DNA of 64,000 nucleotides from Sphingobium sp. (GTDB taxonomy: Bacteria > Pseudomonadota > Alphaproteobacteria > Sphingomonadales > Sphingomonadaceae): assembly GCA_009360885.1 (NCBI GenBank), contig SPEL01000005.1, positions 291,157 to 355,156 of the forward strand, written 5' to 3'. The notes under the pieces were generated by a model, which was not told where the DNA came from, made no database searches, and saw only the letters and a list, made by a program, of their open reading frames with translations. Position numbers and translations under genes: made by a program. Of this stretch, positions 62,295 through 64,000 are shown piece after piece (position 1 is the first letter of the stretch; each line of letters begins with the position of its first letter).

Positions 62295-63311
62295 ATGCCG
62301 TTTCTGAAAAATTGCTGGTATCTTGCTGCATGGGGGGAGGAAATCCCGGCGGGCGGTATGATGGCCCGCCAGATCGCCGGTGAACATGTGCTGTTCATTC
62401 GTGATGATGATGGAAACGTAGCTGCTGTATCGGAAACCTGCCCTCATCGCTTTGCCCCATTGGGTATGGGCAGTTGCAGCCATGGTGTTGTCACCTGCCC
62501 TTATCATGGCATTCGCTTCGATATGGCTGGGAAATGCGTTGAAAATCCGCACGGACCAATCAGTTCCGCACTTAAGCTGAAATCATTCAGCACAGCAGAG
62601 CGACACTCAGCAATCTGGTTATGGCTTGGCGACGAAAACCCCGATGAAAACATGATTCCTAATTATGACTTTATCGACCGCACTGCGCCCGATGCCCGGG
62701 TAAAAGGCTATCTGCATTCACGTGCTGATTATCGGCTCATGGTCGATAATATCATGGACCTGACCCATGCCGATTATTTGCATGCGACATCCCTTGGCGG
62801 GGGCATAAACACACGCGCCAAAGCACAGGCAGAGCGGGATAATGACAAAATCAAAATCACATGGACTGCGATGAACGACCAGTTGGCTCCATTGCATGCC
62901 CAGATACTCGGTTCTGACCTCGGAGATTTTTACAATCAGGTTATATGGGAGGCCCCCGGCAATATGGTGCAGCGGATTCTCTTGTCGCGTCCGGGACAGC
63001 TTGAAACAGCAGGCATGGACAGTTTGACATGCCATGTCATGACGCCGGAAACAGAAGCGTCGACGCATTATTTCTTTTGCCACACAAGTGATGCCGTTAG
63101 CGCTCACCCTGAAATCGCTCCAGGCGTGCGTGCTGGCCTTGTAGCAGCCTTTGCAGATGAGGATGCTCCTATGCTTGCCGCGCAAACACGGAGAATCGCG
63201 GGGGCGGATTTCTGGTCCCTTAAACCTGCACTCCTTCCATCGGACAAAGGCGCAGTTTTAGCCCGCAGGGAGCTGGATGCGCTGCTCGCGAAAGAAGGCG
63301 CCATGGCCTGA
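62295..63311 (+). CDS. Rieske [2Fe-2S] oxygenase, VanA/DdmC type
   Basis: A 338-aa aromatic monooxygenase, a paralogue of the genes at 55771 and 59284. Rieske ligands CPH (C49, H51) and CPYH (C68, H71); mononuclear-iron His158 and His163 in DNIMDLTHADYLHATSLG; C-terminal HVMTPETEASTHYFF, very close to the matching segment of dicamba monooxygenase. ATG 62295 follows GGAGAGAGAA; an in-frame start at 62277 lies inside the SDR gene. Likely reaction: O-demethylation or hydroxylation of an aromatic acid with electrons from a ferredoxin. It ends the catabolic block; no terminator is clear in the 150 bp that follow. Confidence 0.92.
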   Translation: MPFLKNCWYLAAWGEEIPAGGMMARQIAGEHVLFIRDDDGNVAAVSETCPHRFAPLGMGSCSHGVVTCPYHGIRFDMAGKCVENPHGPISSALKLKSFSTAERHSAIWLWLGDENPDENMIPNYDFIDRTAPDARVKGYLHSRADYRLMVDNIMDLTHADYLHATSLGGGINTRAKAQAERDNDKIKITWTAMNDQLAPLHAQILGSDLGDFYNQVIWEAPGNMVQRILLSRPGQLETAGMDSLTCHVMTPETEASTHYFFCHTSDAVSAHPEIAPGVRAGLVAAFADEDAPMLAAQTRRIAGADFWSLKPALLPSDKGAVLARRELDALLAKEGAMA

Positions 63312-63464
63312 TCTTCAGCACCAGCAAGCTGAGTAGCTGACATATCGGAAGTCTCCGCCGTTCCTTTTATGTAAGAGGGACGGCACCTTATATGATAGAA
63401 TAATGCATCTTCGGCTATGCCTGCGCACTGGCCACATCGTCAGGAATAGTATCCATTTACGATA

Positions 63465-63829
63465 CGATTGATTCATCTGGAGCGCAGCTCCAGCTCATCT
63501 GGTCGTCTTGACTGATAGCGATAAACCCGTGGATCAACACCAATCAGACCACAGGCACGGCGCTGTGGAGAGCTTCACTCTCAATTGCCCAGCTCACGGC
63601 TTTCTTCCTTGAACCTGGCATTAGAAGTTTTTTCCGAGCAGTCTCCGCTTCCAGAGGCTTTAGCCGCTTGGCTTCTGATACTTCCATGCCGCCATATTTG
63701 CTGCGCCATTTGTAGAAGGTCACATCACTGATACCGTGCTTGCGGCATAGCGCCTCTGCCGCCAAACCGGCCGCGTACTCCTTCAATATCCATATTATCT
63801 GCTCTTCAACTAAACCGTGATCGGTTCAT
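63465..63829 (-). mobile_element. Decayed IS3-family element (orfA and start of orfB)
   Basis: On the minus strand from ATG 63829, MNRSRF is followed, after one extra base, by QIIWILKEYAAGLAAEALCRKHG and SDVTFYKWRSKYGGMEVSEA, the OrfA helix-turn-helix of IS3-family elements. After an internal deletion, OrfB-like QRRACGLIGVDPRVYRYQSRR appears in another frame (about 63560-63470). The catalytic part is missing. Confidence 0.75.
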
Positions 63830-63952
63830 TGTCCGGCCCATCCTTCAAGGAAAAGGAACAGAGCTAACCTCAAAATGAGGACATCTCAGGAGAGCAAGTC
63901 AACCCTCGACTGGACGGAGCGGCAAGCCGTTGGAAAGGCGGGTAAAACAACA

Positions 63953-63978
63953 AAACCCGCAGCGGAAGCTACGGGTTT
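63953..63978 (-). terminator. Intrinsic terminator (leftward), probably of a tRNA gene
   Basis: AAACCCG (63953-63959) pairs with CGGGTTT (63972-63978); an inner AGC-GGAA-GCT hairpin extends it. On the minus strand it is followed by TTGTTGTTTT, a good T-rich tail. Confidence 0.75.
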
Positions 63979-63989
63979 GTTAGAATCGT

Positions 63990-64000
63990 TGGTTGCGGGG
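63990..64000 (-). tRNA. Probable 3' end of a tRNA gene (cut by right edge)
   Basis: On the minus strand the last 11 bases read CCCCGCAACCA, the acceptor 3' strand with encoded CCA; this ending is that of initiator tRNA-Met in many Alphaproteobacteria. A terminator lies 11 bases downstream. Only the end is visible, so the identity is a guess. Confidence 0.5.

Noticed and set aside
1-64000. CRISPR arrays, rRNA genes, prophage modules, riboswitches
   Set aside because: No regularly spaced repeats, rRNA signatures, phage structural genes or recognisable riboswitch cores were seen on either strand.

Overview
The window looks like a chromosomal accessory region of a sphingomonad (Alphaproteobacteria, Sphingomonadales). 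The evidence is a TonB-dependent receptor next to Rieske oxygenases, a LigM/DesA-type demethylase, many SDR and NTF2-like proteins in catabolic clusters, and IS5-family elements. This placement is inferred from gene content; there is no rRNA marker. GC is moderate and drops clearly in parts of the capsule locus (about 26.6-27.3 kb and 32.7-33.5 kb).

Layout. (1) 0-12.3 kb is a catabolic block around a GntR/UTRA regulator: a beta-hydroxyacid dehydrogenase (cut by the left edge), a LigM/DesA-like folate-dependent demethylase, a metallo-beta-lactamase-fold hydrolase, NTF2-like proteins, an SDR, a GMC oxidoreductase, an acyl-CoA ligase with an AMACR-like racemase, a PcaC-like protein and a beta-lactamase-fold esterase. 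A 16-bp palindrome, ACTTGNCCGGNCAAGT, recurs five times in the promoters of this block only and is the likely operator. (2) 12.5-24.2 kb is a second catabolic block: HxlR and LysR regulators, SDRs, a phytoene-desaturase-like oxidoreductase, a 105-aa [2Fe-2S] ferredoxin, a cupin, an FAH-family protein, an alpha/beta hydrolase, a VOC protein and an extradiol-dioxygenase-like protein with an intact His-His-Glu triad. Together these fit a meta-cleavage route. (3) 24.6-26.5 kb is debris: two IS5 remnants, an antitoxin with a frameshifted ParE toxin, and a ccdA cut off by an IS. (4) 26.6-43.4 kb is a capsule locus: a DUF1796 protein, GT4 glycosyltransferases (one a DUF4214-GT4-GT4 fusion), Gmd and an Rmd-like reductase (GDP-D-rhamnose predicted), an RTX protein, the KpsT/M/E exporter, an IS5 element, an outer-membrane export lipoprotein and ManC. 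(5) 43.4-44.0 kb is debris again: an IS5 fragment and the 3' end of a RES toxin. (6) 44.4-50.0 kb encodes a membrane-bound formate dehydrogenase (Cys variant) with FdhE. (7) 50.1-63.3 kb is a third catabolic block: an FAD monooxygenase, an SDR, a truncated HisD-like gene fused by deletion to a small monooxygenase gene, a LacI regulator, three VanA/DdmC-type Rieske oxygenases (one with a damaged start), a TonB receptor, a TetR regulator and another SDR. (8) The right edge holds an IS3 remnant, a terminator and probably the 3' end of a tRNA.

How it may work together (inference). Rieske oxygenases of this type often O-demethylate and release formaldehyde, and LigM-type enzymes pass methyl groups to tetrahydrofolate. 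Both routes end in formate, which the formate dehydrogenase would oxidise. The ferredoxin is the only obvious electron carrier for the Rieske enzymes; no ferredoxin reductase is visible. Several genes are freshly broken, so parts of the region appear to be decaying.
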